Source of the DNA: Kudoa neothunni
Lineage: Eukaryota > Cnidaria
Direction of reading: 5' to 3'
Assembly (NCBI GenBank): GCA_964304625.1
Contig: OZ199838.1
Location: 3,658,001 to 3,722,000 of the forward strand
DNA length: 64,000 nt
The stretch's first letter is position 1; each line of letters opens with the position of its first letter. Below the pieces are notes generated by a model. The model was given only the letters and a program-made list of their open reading frames with translations, was not told the origin of the DNA and made no database searches. Below are positions 13,181 through 25,351 of this stretch, in pieces. The position numbers and the translations under genes are program-made.

Positions 13181-13559
13181 AAGATTCTTTCAATTCTTTA
13201 TTACAACGTGTAAGCTCACCTGAATCATCGCCAAAACTAGACATTGAGCAAACAATAAAACCAATACTAATTACACAACAATAACTAATGGGAACTAAGT
13301 GTTTAGATGTAGCCCTAAGAGAATGTTAGATGGGTAGAGATGATGTCACACAATTCAGAATTAGATAAGTAATAGCATATTATGCTTATAAATATGCATA
13401 AATGGGTTTACATAATTTCCGAGGCACGGATAAATTATTACTCACCTAACAGTGGTACACTGTAAAAAAATATACAAATTGAAAGAGAAAGGGGGAATAT
13501 TACAATATCGAATATTTTAAATCTTTGTGAAATCCAGGTAAGTACTTTAGGGGTGAAAA

Positions 13560-14340
13560 ATTCTGCTTTTATGACCCTGGCCCGAATGATATTCAACGCA
13601 TTGTAATTTTAACAACAAAAGAACATTGAACGTTTAAATAATTCAACGGTAATGGTAGCAGATGGAACTTTTGATATCGTCCTAAAGAGTTTTTACAGCT
13701 CGGTACCCTTAATGAAAGCATCTTAGACAAATTTTTCCCTCTGCTTTTTGTTTTAATGAAAAGCAAAAATCCAGAATTTTGTATTAATTAATCAAGTTAA
13801 TATATAAATGCCACATAATATAATTATGGATTTTGAATATGCATCTTTTGATGCTTTTAAAGAAGCATAAAAATTTTCAACTATCTAATTTTGCACTTTT
13901 CGTTTAAGACAGTATGTTTTGAGGAAATTACAAAAGTTTGGTATGAAAACAATTTACAAAAATAATGTGGAATTTAGACTTCTAATCAAATCTTTTACTT
14001 TGTTGGAATTCGTTCCTGAGGAAAATTCTTTAGAAGAGTATGAAAAATCGAAGATAGAATCTAGGAAAGTAAATTAAATATCATTAACTCCATTTCTAGA
14101 TTATTTCGAAAACAATTTCCTATATGGACGCAAGTATCCTTAACGGCTTGGAACTCGTACAAAAGAGTAATGGAAAATCTATCATTAACCTCGAACAATA
14201 CGGAAAACTTTCACAAATGTTTTAAAGCATTATTCGAACAATCGCATTCAGGACTGAATAATTTTGTAGAAAAGCTGCAACAATGTCAAAACGTCAACGA
14301 ACAAGAAATATAATTTCCAATAGATAATCCATTTAATGGT
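13560..14340 (+). pseudogene. MULE-type (Mutator-like) transposase relic
   Basis: Frames carry VADGTFDIVLKSFY, the signature start of the MULE transposase domain (DGTF.. P..F), then FGMKTIYKNNVEFRLLIKSF, then PEENSLEEYE, and near 14150-14250 a WNSYKRVMENL...HKCFKALFEQSHSG segment matching the conserved W-N...H region. Several stops and shifts are present. Adjacent to, but distinct from, the hAT relic. Confidence 0.65.
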
Positions 14341-14449
14341 TCCACTACGAATAAAAATCATGACAAAACGAATAAAATAAGAGTGGCCTGCGAAAATTAT
14401 AAGCGCTACACTACGGATTATTTTATATTAAAACATTGGCCAAACTGTA

Positions 14450-16629
14450 TAATTGGTGTATAGATTAGAATAGTTATTTTATGTAATTATGTTAGTTTGC
14501 AATAAATAATTGGTTTTTCTATGTTATTCAAACCTATCATAACATGGTCAACAGGGAACGTTGGGCGAAATTTCGCCTCACTAAAGCATGCCAGAAAAAA
14601 TCAAAATCTTGAGCTTCAATGGAGTCAAATGATCGAAGATATAGTGTAGGGTGGGGGTTTGATTTTGGATACACGCTAACTCTCAATAAAAAATGTGTGT
14701 TTGTATTATTTATTTTCGAACGAGATTCTTTTTGTGGCACTATATAAATAACTATAAAGAAAACAAGTTTTGTTATACATGTATAGTATCTGTTCTCATC
14801 CCAGGGTACAGACAGACTCTTTAGGCACGTAAATGGCTAATGAGTTTGTCAATTTTCTATTATTAAGTGGGGATATAATAAATTTAAAAATGCGCCCCGG
14901 TTCATTGGGCTTATGTGTCCCGAAACACCTCAAGAGTGTTCCCGATGGTCTGTATATATTGAAATCAATAAGACCCTACAACTCAGGGGATAGTTTTTGC
15001 GACAGGAATTCTTGGTCGTTCGAATTTTTGAAATAAATTTCCTTCCCTCTCTTCGGCGAGGCCTAACAAAAAGATAGTACCAACATTTTGTCACATTCTT
15101 GTTTGGTTTCGTGCACAGATGGTATTTTAATATTGTGACATTAGAGCTGCTGGCCTCCGTAACGTTTTCCAGCTCTTCTACTAATAGTTTTATTTTTTTC
15201 CAAACATCAATCTTCTGAAATATCCCCATACTTCTTTACGCTTAGATCAAAGTCTATGAAAAGAGTTTGTGGTGAGTCCCCTTTTTATATATTCGAACAC
15301 ACCTCTGTTGTCAGAGATGAGCCCTCCAATATCAAAGGGGCTCTCTGCAGCTAACCACCTCCAGTAAGTACAGTCAACAAACGGTTATTGCACATTTTTT
15401 TGGAGAATCGTAAAGAAGTACGCAATACCCATCTAATAACGCGTGTATGAAATCAAACAATTATCTTCATTAAAACAAACTACTTAACATTTATTTAAAT
15501 TTAAATTCCAACAAAAAATTTTCATACGTATTCCTGTTGCGAATCCCCGGTTGAAAACTACTGCATTAGAGGGTTAAGATAACGAAATTGTATTAATCTC
15601 ATACACATTAATATATAGGGTTGATGTTAAATATCGAAATCTCTTTGCAATCATTATATTGGGTCTAGTTAATAATGCTTATTTCCATAATGTATTAAAT
15701 AATTAGAAATTAACGTATATATTACTTATTATCTCTATAATATTGGGTTTGGCAATGGAAGATCATCCCCGAATCGTTACAGTAATTTTTTTATTATTTA
15801 CTAATACACAATTAATGTACAAATAAATGTTATTAATTAAAATAAATATTAAATTTTTGGGATTAACGAATAAATTCAATTGGTTAAAATGCGGAATAGT
15901 GGTCAAATTTTCAGATTACAGATTATAATTAGTTTGATTATTAATCCTATATTTTTAATCCCAAATTAGCGTTATAATTATGCTAATATTTTTTCCAGGA
16001 ATGACTTATCTTCACTCAATATATTATTTTTGATATTATGGTTACGCATTTGCTACAATTGAACACCTAATGCTTGTATAAAATACGAATTCTTTTTTCT
16101 TATAGACAGATTTAACAATAGGCAATCGCTAAGGATGAAATATGGCAATTCAACAAAATTAAAGTTGTCCAACTTAAACTCTACAACATAATGCATGCTT
16201 TATTTGAGCCAAATTAATTAGTGGTATAGCCTGTCGAAAGAATCGCGAAGACTAGGAGTTCTCTGCATTAATAGATTACTGCAAGTGCTATTGTGATGAC
16301 AAATAGGGGTTGCTAAAAGTACCGTACTGATGAGTGACCCAACATTGATTAATACTCAATAAAATATTCAGCGGGTTCGTTTTTGTACGTTGTCGCTAAT
16401 TTGGATAACGACCACTATGATACATTCCTACCATCAATTATAATAGAAACTAAAATATGATTAGCTTAATAAAACAATTCATTTATTTTTATTAGCAATA
16501 TAAACAAGATTATTAACATATTATGTGAAAAAATCCTATTAATATTATAGTAAGCTCTATACTTGGCGGAGATAACAGATTGATAATAGCATTAATTTGT
16601 CGTCTTAACTAGAAACTGTTCAATTCCAC
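14450..16629. other. Gene-poor spacer before copy B, with one hAT terminus
   Basis: A hAT-like right end (GTTGAAAACTACTG, ending 15563) is followed by CATTAGAG and GGTTAA. The matching left end was not found. Frames at 14537-15229 (both strands) look open over 60-100 codons, but no family was recognised and there is no splice support. Confidence 0.4.
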
Positions 16630-18597
16630 ATGTTTCTATTATACCTTTTTCCGATTATAATTGGGTTAGTTCTAACGGACGATTTGTACAGGGTTAGCCA
16701 ATTGCGAGATACTCCAACCCAAAATATCTATGTACTAGCTTGTTGGTTGTACAAAATATAAATTAGGCATACAGTACTATGTGAATGTGGTTTTGGAGAT
16801 TTTTAAAAGCTGTATACGTATGTATAAAGTGAATATCATTGGAGACCATAATTATACTATCGAACTAATGGATACAATTTACCGTAATATGTTTAGGTGT
16901 AGATATGTTGAGGCTAAAAATTATAAATTTGTAGTCCCTGACTATTTCGTCACAGTAAAGTACTCCAAAGGCAAATTTAAGACTATCTTGGAAGAAAATA
17001 TCTTACAAATTCTCCAAAACAATGATATCAAGACAATTGGTGACTATGTTAGAATCAATGTACTCCAAACAGAGACGTCCATAATGAGGTTTTAAAAATG
17101 GTTCTGTTAATTATTTTCTAATTGATTAAAAGCGAAATTATAAGCAAAAATTATTCCGAAGCGCTTCTTGAAATGAATTCCACTCAACCATTTATAGATA
17201 AAATAAGAATTATAACTCTTAAGTCAGTCGACAAAGCTTGGGCTTATTACATAGTGACGTTCGAAGAAAATGAAGTAGGTGCCTTTAAAAAGTTATCTGT
17301 AATTTTTAATTTTATTAAGTCAAAATGGAATGACTTTCTTGTCTATGTCGATGAAAATTCATTTGTGATTGGACTGCCCAATTTATCGTATGGGTTTGCA
17401 CATTCTAACTATGCACTAAACCTCAATGTAACGTATATCGTTGGGACGAATTTTGAGTGTTATGGAATCAATATGCTAAAACATCGAATGTTCCGTTTGT
17501 TAATGGTGTCTTGGTATTATTTATTTTTATTTTTAATGTTTTAAAGGAAAAGCAATTTGAATCCCCAAGTGAAATCGTCCATCACCCGTGTTATCCTAAT
17601 GTTACATTTGAGTTGGATAAGGAAGATGCATTAAAACAAGTTTGCCCTCTATGTTACATAGAAGGGCGTAATAACAAAGTCCTAAACAATTACAAAGTTG
17701 TGGGGGAATTAAATATAAGAAAATGCATGGCTTTAATTATCAAGGCTTCTAATCATTTTTTTGAGGAAACCCCGTTGGATAATTGTGGTTATTACAGTTG
17801 GTTAAGTTTTATGGAAACCTTCAAAAATTCTAACCAGAGTGTATGACGATTTTTTAGTTACTAACTGGTCAAATATCCATAATCCCATTTTTAAATCAGC
17901 ATTCTTTAGTTGGTTTTTGCTCAACCGGGACATAATACCTTAAATACAAATGGTTACGTAAAAATTAAAAATATTCTTCGTAGCAACATCAAAAAAGAAT
18001 GCAATATGTCACTGAATGTATTCCTTGTTTATTATTCTATATGTAATATCTAATAACATATTCAGGGTACAGATTTTGACGTCTGCTTTTCTGCAATCTA
18101 TACCTATTTCATATTCAAATATAAAATCGGGACTGATTTATATTATAAGGTTAGATTTATGAATATTTCGTTGTTTAGTTTAGTTAGAATTTTGAAATAT
18201 TATGGGACAAGTTTCTTATATACGATGACTTTGGGCTAGAATTGAACCAAACTCTTATTCATAATCCTGGGCTTCACTCAACCATATACAGTTATATCAG
18301 TAAAATATACGAAGAAGAGCTTAATAAATCCAAAGTAATAATAATTCCCGAATTTCCTGATGTATTGCATATTCCGTCACGATATGTACAGTCGTCATTC
18401 ATTTTGGAGTAAGAAAATTAATTTTTAAAAGATTTTAATTTACCTATAGGGGGATAAGAGACTTATGGAAACCCCTTTTAGCACTCTTCATGATTTTTCT
18501 TTTATATCTTTTAGTTGTTTCTTGTAAGAGATATAGAAATGAAAACAAAGATTATCTTGAGGTTGGCAGTGGGAGTTTGCAAGAGATCAACGATTGA
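16630..18597 (+). CDS. CD39/NTPDase-like membrane protein, catalytically degenerate, copy B
   Basis: A tandem paralogue of copy A with the same exon plan. Exon 1 (16630-16731) is again 34 codons and encodes a hydrophobic leader (MFLLYLFPIIIGLVL). Introns are 16732-16774, 17089-17132, 17506-17546, one or more further downstream, 18150-18187, and one just before the membrane exon near 18412-18449. ACR-equivalent segments: LEIFKSCIR (ACR1), ETSIMR (ACR2), SVDKAWAYY (ACR3), LVYVDENSF (ACR4), GLELNQTL (ACR5). The Gly-rich phosphate loops and the first ACR3 Glu are lost. Retained landmarks are CYGINML, PCYPN, VCPLC, GELNIRKC and DVCFSAIYTYF. The last exon encodes WKPLLALFMIFLLYLLVVSC, a single membrane helix, and a short tail ending LQEIND. 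It reads through without a frameshift once introns are removed, except for one poorly resolved junction between 17840 and 18063. The function is unknown; I infer a non-hydrolysing surface or ER-lumen protein. Confidence 0.65.
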
Positions 18598-21500
18598 GCT
18601 TCCAATATACCTTTTCACATTAATGCTATCTTTATACTGTTTCTTGTTATTGTTCTACAATCTAATTATATATTTTTTACAATCTCTCTATTTAATAGTA
18701 AAATGACAGTATTTAAATCAGTTGGTTGGCTAAACTTAATCTTTTTTCGTATAAAATTTTATTTAAAACGTTTATATATTTTTCTATTTGGTTTCTAATT
18801 ATTTTTGAAGAAAGCATATACTCTATTATTTTAAAAGGATATAATTATTAAGTTTTTGTATTAATTATTCCAAGAACTTAAGATTGAAATATCAACTCCT
18901 TTCATTTTGGAGATGACTTCTTATTTTTAAAAAATATTTCGATGAAATTGTTCATTTATCTCGATATCACATAGGGTCGTTTGAAATGTATCTTGTGATA
19001 ATGCGACACGCGCGGTATTAGGTAAAGATATAGAATATTAAAAGTTTACAAGTTATTCTCTCTTTAATTATTTAAATATTATCTTATATGAAAAAAAGCC
19101 TAATTAAAGTACATCACGTAGTTTTATAAGCTATACTAAAAGGATCGGGGAAGCGAGACATTACATATTTAAATGCTAACTTAATTAAAATTAGAAAATA
19201 GAAAATATTACTTCGTAAGATTTAACATTTCGCATATAACAGCCGTGTTGCGATTATAATTGAAATTTATGTAACATTTTACATTATATATTTAAAAAAT
19301 CATTTTATCTAAATTGTGGCAGTTTCTACCGAATCTTTCGCACGTAAAATCTAACATAAACACGAATAAACAAAGAAAATGAAGAATTCACAGCATGCAC
19401 GTATACATTAGACCAGTAGTTCTCAAAATTTAATTAAAACTGAACCCTTTTTACATTATTTGTAATATAATGGAACCCTTATCTAAATTATCCTCTTAAG
19501 GTTTTTATAATAAATTTGAATGGCCTAATACTCCTCGTCATAAGCAAAAATTTTATTTGTTACACAATAACCAAAAGTGTAATAACAAAAAATTATTTTA
19601 ATAAAGAAAATAATTAAAAAAACACAGTAAATCGGAACAAATTCTTTTTTTTTAAATTGGAGATGGCAGATCGTTCAATCGCGAGTTGATTTATTTCTGC
19701 CTCTTCTTTAGATGATGTTATACATAACTTTTCTAACCATTGCTCCCATTGTCGATAAAATCAATATATTCAAAATTATGATTAGTATACAATTATAATT
19801 TAAACTAGATCATCTTATTTTTTCGACAGTTCAAAAGTGACGGTTCTAACGGCGCTATGTATATTCGACATAGTACCCAGTTACGAAAAAGCAATAATAG
19901 AGTCTAAAAAGCACATTATAGCAACTATAGAAGAGAAAATAAGTCAGTTGGCTAAAAATGCACTGAAGGAGTTAAGTAGAGATAGAGATGCTGTCGTACT
20001 CAACAGTTTGAGAAAACTAGAGCCCGCCCTAAAATATACAGAGAGCGCATCGATAAGCTAATAGAGGACGAGAAAGGCCAGGAATATGGAAACTATGCCA
20101 ACGTCTTGAAGAATTCAGAAATGCTTTTGTGCGATATAGAGAAAGCGCTAGAATTAAACGGAATGGAAGAGTATTCTACTGCGATTAAACAAACGTAATT
20201 TCTTAGCTCATTGGATTCCACTCACGTAAACCGCCAGAAAGATAATGCAGCACAATTGCGCCTACCATCAATTTCATTAAAAGAGTTTGGTGGAAAAGCT
20301 GGCAGGTGGACATAGTTTTGGGTAAACTTTTAAAATTTGGTTGATTAAAACAGTGATTTAAATGATCATTCCAAACCCTGACGTCACCTAATTGTTTCTA
20401 ATGGATAACACCACAATCTAATGGGTTGCTCATACGGTTCCATATTGTTAAAATTAGCCCAATTGTTATCCATAATTAATAGATCATCAAAACATTTAAT
20501 AATTTTACAATATTTTATGAAGGAAGTTTATTCATTATCCACAAAACATACAAGTTGTTTGTAAATCCTTTAAAAAAATTAATTGAATTTTTTTAGTTAG
20601 TTATATTCGGAAAGATCGATTAATCAAGAAAATCTACAAAAATTAATATTATTAAATTAATTCAATTGATCTTATATTTAGATAAGTTTATAACCAATTC
20701 AAGTTTCTAAGAAGATTGTCTTATGTGGCTGAATTATAAAAAAATTCAATATTTAAACAAAATAGTTGAGATGGAAAGAAATTCAAGAATGGTCTAATAC
20801 TCCAAAAAGAAATAATCTTGTTATTACATAATGGAAATGACTATTATTTATCAAATCATTATTTTTATCAATGGATTACACCCAGAACTAATTACAAGAA
20901 ATCTATAAATAAATAATTATAACTACAACATATTGAATCAAATTGTAAAACTTCGTTACTTTAATTAAAATATTTTATAGCATATATCTTTTCCGGAATT
21001 TAATATCATTTCGTCAACTAAATACTTAATCGAAAATATATGGTTTTTATGGGTTACTATGTGAATATAAATATGTTGTAATGTACGGACTAATTTTAAA
21101 GAAATATATATTATTAATATATTTTTTAAATTAATAAGAAATATAAATCTTTTAATAAATTAAATAGATGCAAAATTTAAGACTACCGATGAAGTTTAGA
21201 AAATCGGAGGACATTAGCTAATCTTTTTTTTTCAAGCCGGGGATTGCAATCGGGATATTATTGTTGATAAGGACAATATTTGTTTGGGGGAGATAATTTT
21301 GACGTTCACGCATTGCCGACTATTTAAATCTGCTAAATAGTCAGAAATAATAAGAAAGTCGAACAACATGACAAAATGTTTTATTAGAAGCACGGTTGTT
21401 AATATTATTGGTATTGGATTATTGGATAAATAAAATAATTATATATAGCATTAGTTGGCATAATTATTCAAGGCATACATACAATCAGTCATCCAATTGC

Positions 21501-24500
21501 TGAGGTATACATAAATTAAAATATCGATTAACAAATTATTAGTTGCCGTATTCATCGATCATTAATTATACAAGAATATTGGAAGCTGGATACATCGTTT
21601 GGTTTGATCAATATGTAGATAACTTGAAATCTGACCATATTATTCCCTCGAATATATCTGTAGTTATAAAACTACCATAGCAATTTAATTTCGTTGGATA
21701 GGTCGATTTGAAAAATGCCATGATCAGATTTTACAGGGAAAAGTTACGGGCTTATTTGAGTGAAGAAAATTTCTGTAGCGAATTCGCCACCTGCTCCCAT
21801 ACAAATAATAGTGGTAAAAATAGGTTCAAATTATCAATAATAACTTATGTATAAAATATAGTATTAAATGTGAATTTTGATTGCTTATCTTGTCATATTA
21901 TGGTAAGTTCATTGGGATTATTGACATATTTGATTTAATGGTAAGGGTTCAAGTGTCCCCTTATCCAAAATAGGGGGTTCACAATTTTGGAGACATTTTT
22001 CCACCTACATATGTAGACATGCTAGTGTTTATCGCAACAATATGGTAAAAATGATTTTTTGATTTCACTATCTAATACCAAGAATTATAGTGTCGTCTTT
22101 TTATTGAAACTTTCATGAAATATAACATCGAATCCAGTGCTTACTTGTCTACCTCAGATATGTGTTCTATTATCGGCAGTTGCACAAAAAAATATCATAA
22201 TCATAGGAATAAATAAAAAACTTATTTTATTTTAAATAACTATATCTTGCGTAAATAATCACGATAATTTTTTGTATTGTTGATGATTAGAATAAATTTT
22301 TTTTACTACAAACTTTCTTCCCTATTAAAAGCCATCGATTGAATATTTTTTTTGATGCTTGAAATGAAATTAAATGATTAAACTGTAATATTCCTTCTTT
22401 AAACCTGTAAGAGAAATACAGTGGTGTATTTTTTTTGAATAGGGGTCAAACGCCACTTGTAACAAACTATTAATTACTGCCTTAAAAGTTTTTAATTTAA
22501 CTTATAAAGGAGAGAAAATAAAAAATATTAAGAAATTATTAATATTTATAAATTAAATTAAATATTATAACTAACTCTATGCGTAATGGGCTCATCACGT
22601 AGTATCGTATGGGATTAATGAAAAATAATGAACGAAGAAACAAATTAAAATAACTAAATACATCTTATATTGTTCAAAAATTATAAATTATTGCTTCTAA
22701 CTGGCAATAATGGAAATTCCAAACTTAACAAATTAAATACAGTACGATCTCGATATTGTGGGTTTCGATATAGGGTAGTTGGCATTTTTATTTAATTTCC
22801 GTATATAAAAATTTGAATTTTTCGATGTTAATGATTATTAAATCTAGTAATCTATCCACAAAAATGATATTATCTTTATTTTACGCAATTTTTGTAAAAT
22901 TAAGAGTCTTGCTATTGGGTAATGCTTACTTCTAATTTTAATTCGACTAACCCACTAGATCTCACCTTGGGACGTTCGGCATGGTGAGAGAACAAAGAAG
23001 TTTAGATATGAAAATTGAAGTCATTCAATACTATTAGTAAATTAAATTAATATCAAATTTTAGAAAATGACTCTAGAATGTTATGGAATATCACGTATTC
23101 CCTCGTTGTTAGTTTTATTCAAATTAAAAAGCAGAATATTATATTAAATTTTATTGTTTTATAAATCATTCCGTGGGAATATTTATCTTATTGTATGTAT
23201 TTTATAAGGTGAATGGGCCAAATAGTTATACTACACCTTGGTTTCATGTGGGTTTTATTGATAAAAATTAGTTATATTAAAGTACATTTTTGAATTAATG
23301 AAACATAATTTATATTCTGCATTTATAGGCGATATTTTTGGAAAAAACGCATCCGGCAAAATAGACACAGCAGCCGAAACTGTACGTTGGTTTATTTCGA
23401 GGTGTTGATAATCGAAATGATTTTTTAATACAAATCATTTTGATGCTTCCTGTGTAAGTAGAATAGTTGTTTTAGGTTAAGTATATCAATAGGGGGAATA
23501 ATTGATTTGTGAAACCCTTGTTACATCACTAACGCAAATAAAACTTTATTGAAACAAACAGACATTTATTGAATATTTACACTATATTACAAGCAAATAT
23601 CAATTTGATAACGAAAGATAATAAAAAAATAACAACTCCAACTTTGTTCGTGTGCACACTGAGCGACCGAAACCTATGCCGTAGTCAACATAAACCAAAA
23701 ATAGGTCCAAATTTTTCAATTTAATAGAATAAATTCAATTAGAAAATTACTTTAGTGACAACATTGACACGAATAGCGTTATATTCGCTTCCTCTAAAAT
23801 TAATTGGAAGACTGATTCTGTCCATGGTGAGAATTTTATAATTTCTGGGAAATTTAACGGCCATTCCAACGTCAACTACCGTTCCTTACCTATTGGATCA
23901 TGCAATTTTCGAAAATTTTAAAAATATCTACAAAATTGTCTTATAAATTCATTTAAGAATTAAATTAAAACTAAAGAGATTGATAAAATTGTTTTATATA
24001 TCTTAGTAGTGACTTGTTTAATGTTATATAATTGAAGTATAAATATGGAACTTTTATGAGATATTTTGAAGAGTTGTTTTACACTAGCAGATCTACTAAT
24101 CACTGATATTGTAGATGATCCTATGAAAGAGAACATCATTCAGTATATAAAGAATATGCATTTAATGGAAAAGAATTAAATATCTATTTCAGGTACAATT
24201 AATGAAAGAGGATCCTATTTTAACTTTGGTCTGCACAGTCGGAACAAAATTTTCTCCTCTCCCGATTTAATCTATGCATTTCTTAATATACGCCTTAAAA
24301 ATATTTTATTTCATTTCTAATTAAAATTTCAACTAATGGAGTCAGAAAAAGTTTCCAAATTTTTAGTTTTAAAATTATTTATACATTTAAATTCACGCTA
24401 AATTAAAAATCACGTTTCCATCTCTTTTAAAATTATTCAGAATTTCTCAAAAAATGAAGCAACGTGATTTTTTGCAATTGATTTTAAAGTCGAATAAATT

Positions 24501-25351
24501 AACATTTTTGATATTGATTCATTCTTTTAAAATACAAGGGAATTCAATTTATGAGTAAAACTAAGGAAATTCGTCAAAAAGAAAATTATATCTATGCTCA
24601 ACACTTAAGTGTAGAAAACTTGGGAAGGATCCGCTTGAATATCTGAGTATTTAGCTTAAAAATACATGTAATATTCAAATAATATTAATTAACAATTTAT
24701 TACAATATGAATAATTTATATATTTATTGTTTAAACAGATATTTACTTTTATATCGCTTTGTTGATAACGTAAATTAATTCACTTTCTATCCAATTTTCA
24801 CTTTTATTAATTTAAGCAAATGAAAATATCTATTAGAATATTATTAAATCAATTTATTTACGAATTATTATATTTTTAACAAATTAATCAAAAAAAATAA
24901 ATAATATTTTTAATTTTTTCTCAAAATTTACAGTATAATTTATTTTATCTATTGATTCTATCTAAATGTCGTATAACAGGTGTCGACTAATATTATTACT
25001 ATTAAATTATTACATCTCTAATGCATCATTGCTCAATCAAGTGCATGAATTTTTGAAAAATTATCTAACAAAAATTTAGAAAATTGCAAAAAATGTCTAA
25101 CTCAATTTAAATTGATAACAGAAAAACAAAAAGGAGAATTTATGTAATTTTCTCCTCCAAATACAATGAGCATTAAAAATTCAACCAATAAATAGTTACG
25201 CTTTACAGACTGACATTTTATATTTATTTAAAGCTAATTATAGATTATATAAATTAATATTATACCTTATTAAAAGTAGATAATTTTACTCAAAATATCA
25301 CCCTAGTTTATTTTGCGCAGGCGCAAAATAAAAAACCTAAAAAGAACCACC
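18598..25351. other. Long gene-free region
   Basis: Nearly 6.8 kb of AT-rich sequence with no supported gene apart from a doubtful relic at 19837-20198. A hAT-like left end (CAGTAGTTCTCAAAATTT, starting 19414 after CATTAGAC) is present without an identifiable partner end. The rest shows only short frames. Confidence 0.45.
19837..20198 (+). other. Possible coding relic, unidentified
   Basis: Two overlapping frames look more protein-like than the background. 19837-20061 contains KAIIESKKHIIATIEEKISQ, and a second frame through 20196-20198 contains RERIDKLIEDEKGQEYGNY and ALELNGMEEYSTAIKQT. Both are charged and likely helical or coiled coil. Joining them needs a frame change and no splice sites fit well. 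I do not recognise the family; it could be an exon of a lost gene or transposon debris. Confidence 0.25.

Noticed and set aside
14930-15229. 99-codon minus-strand frame
   Set aside because: Cysteine-rich in part but no recognisable family and no flanking exons; kept only as a mention in the spacer.
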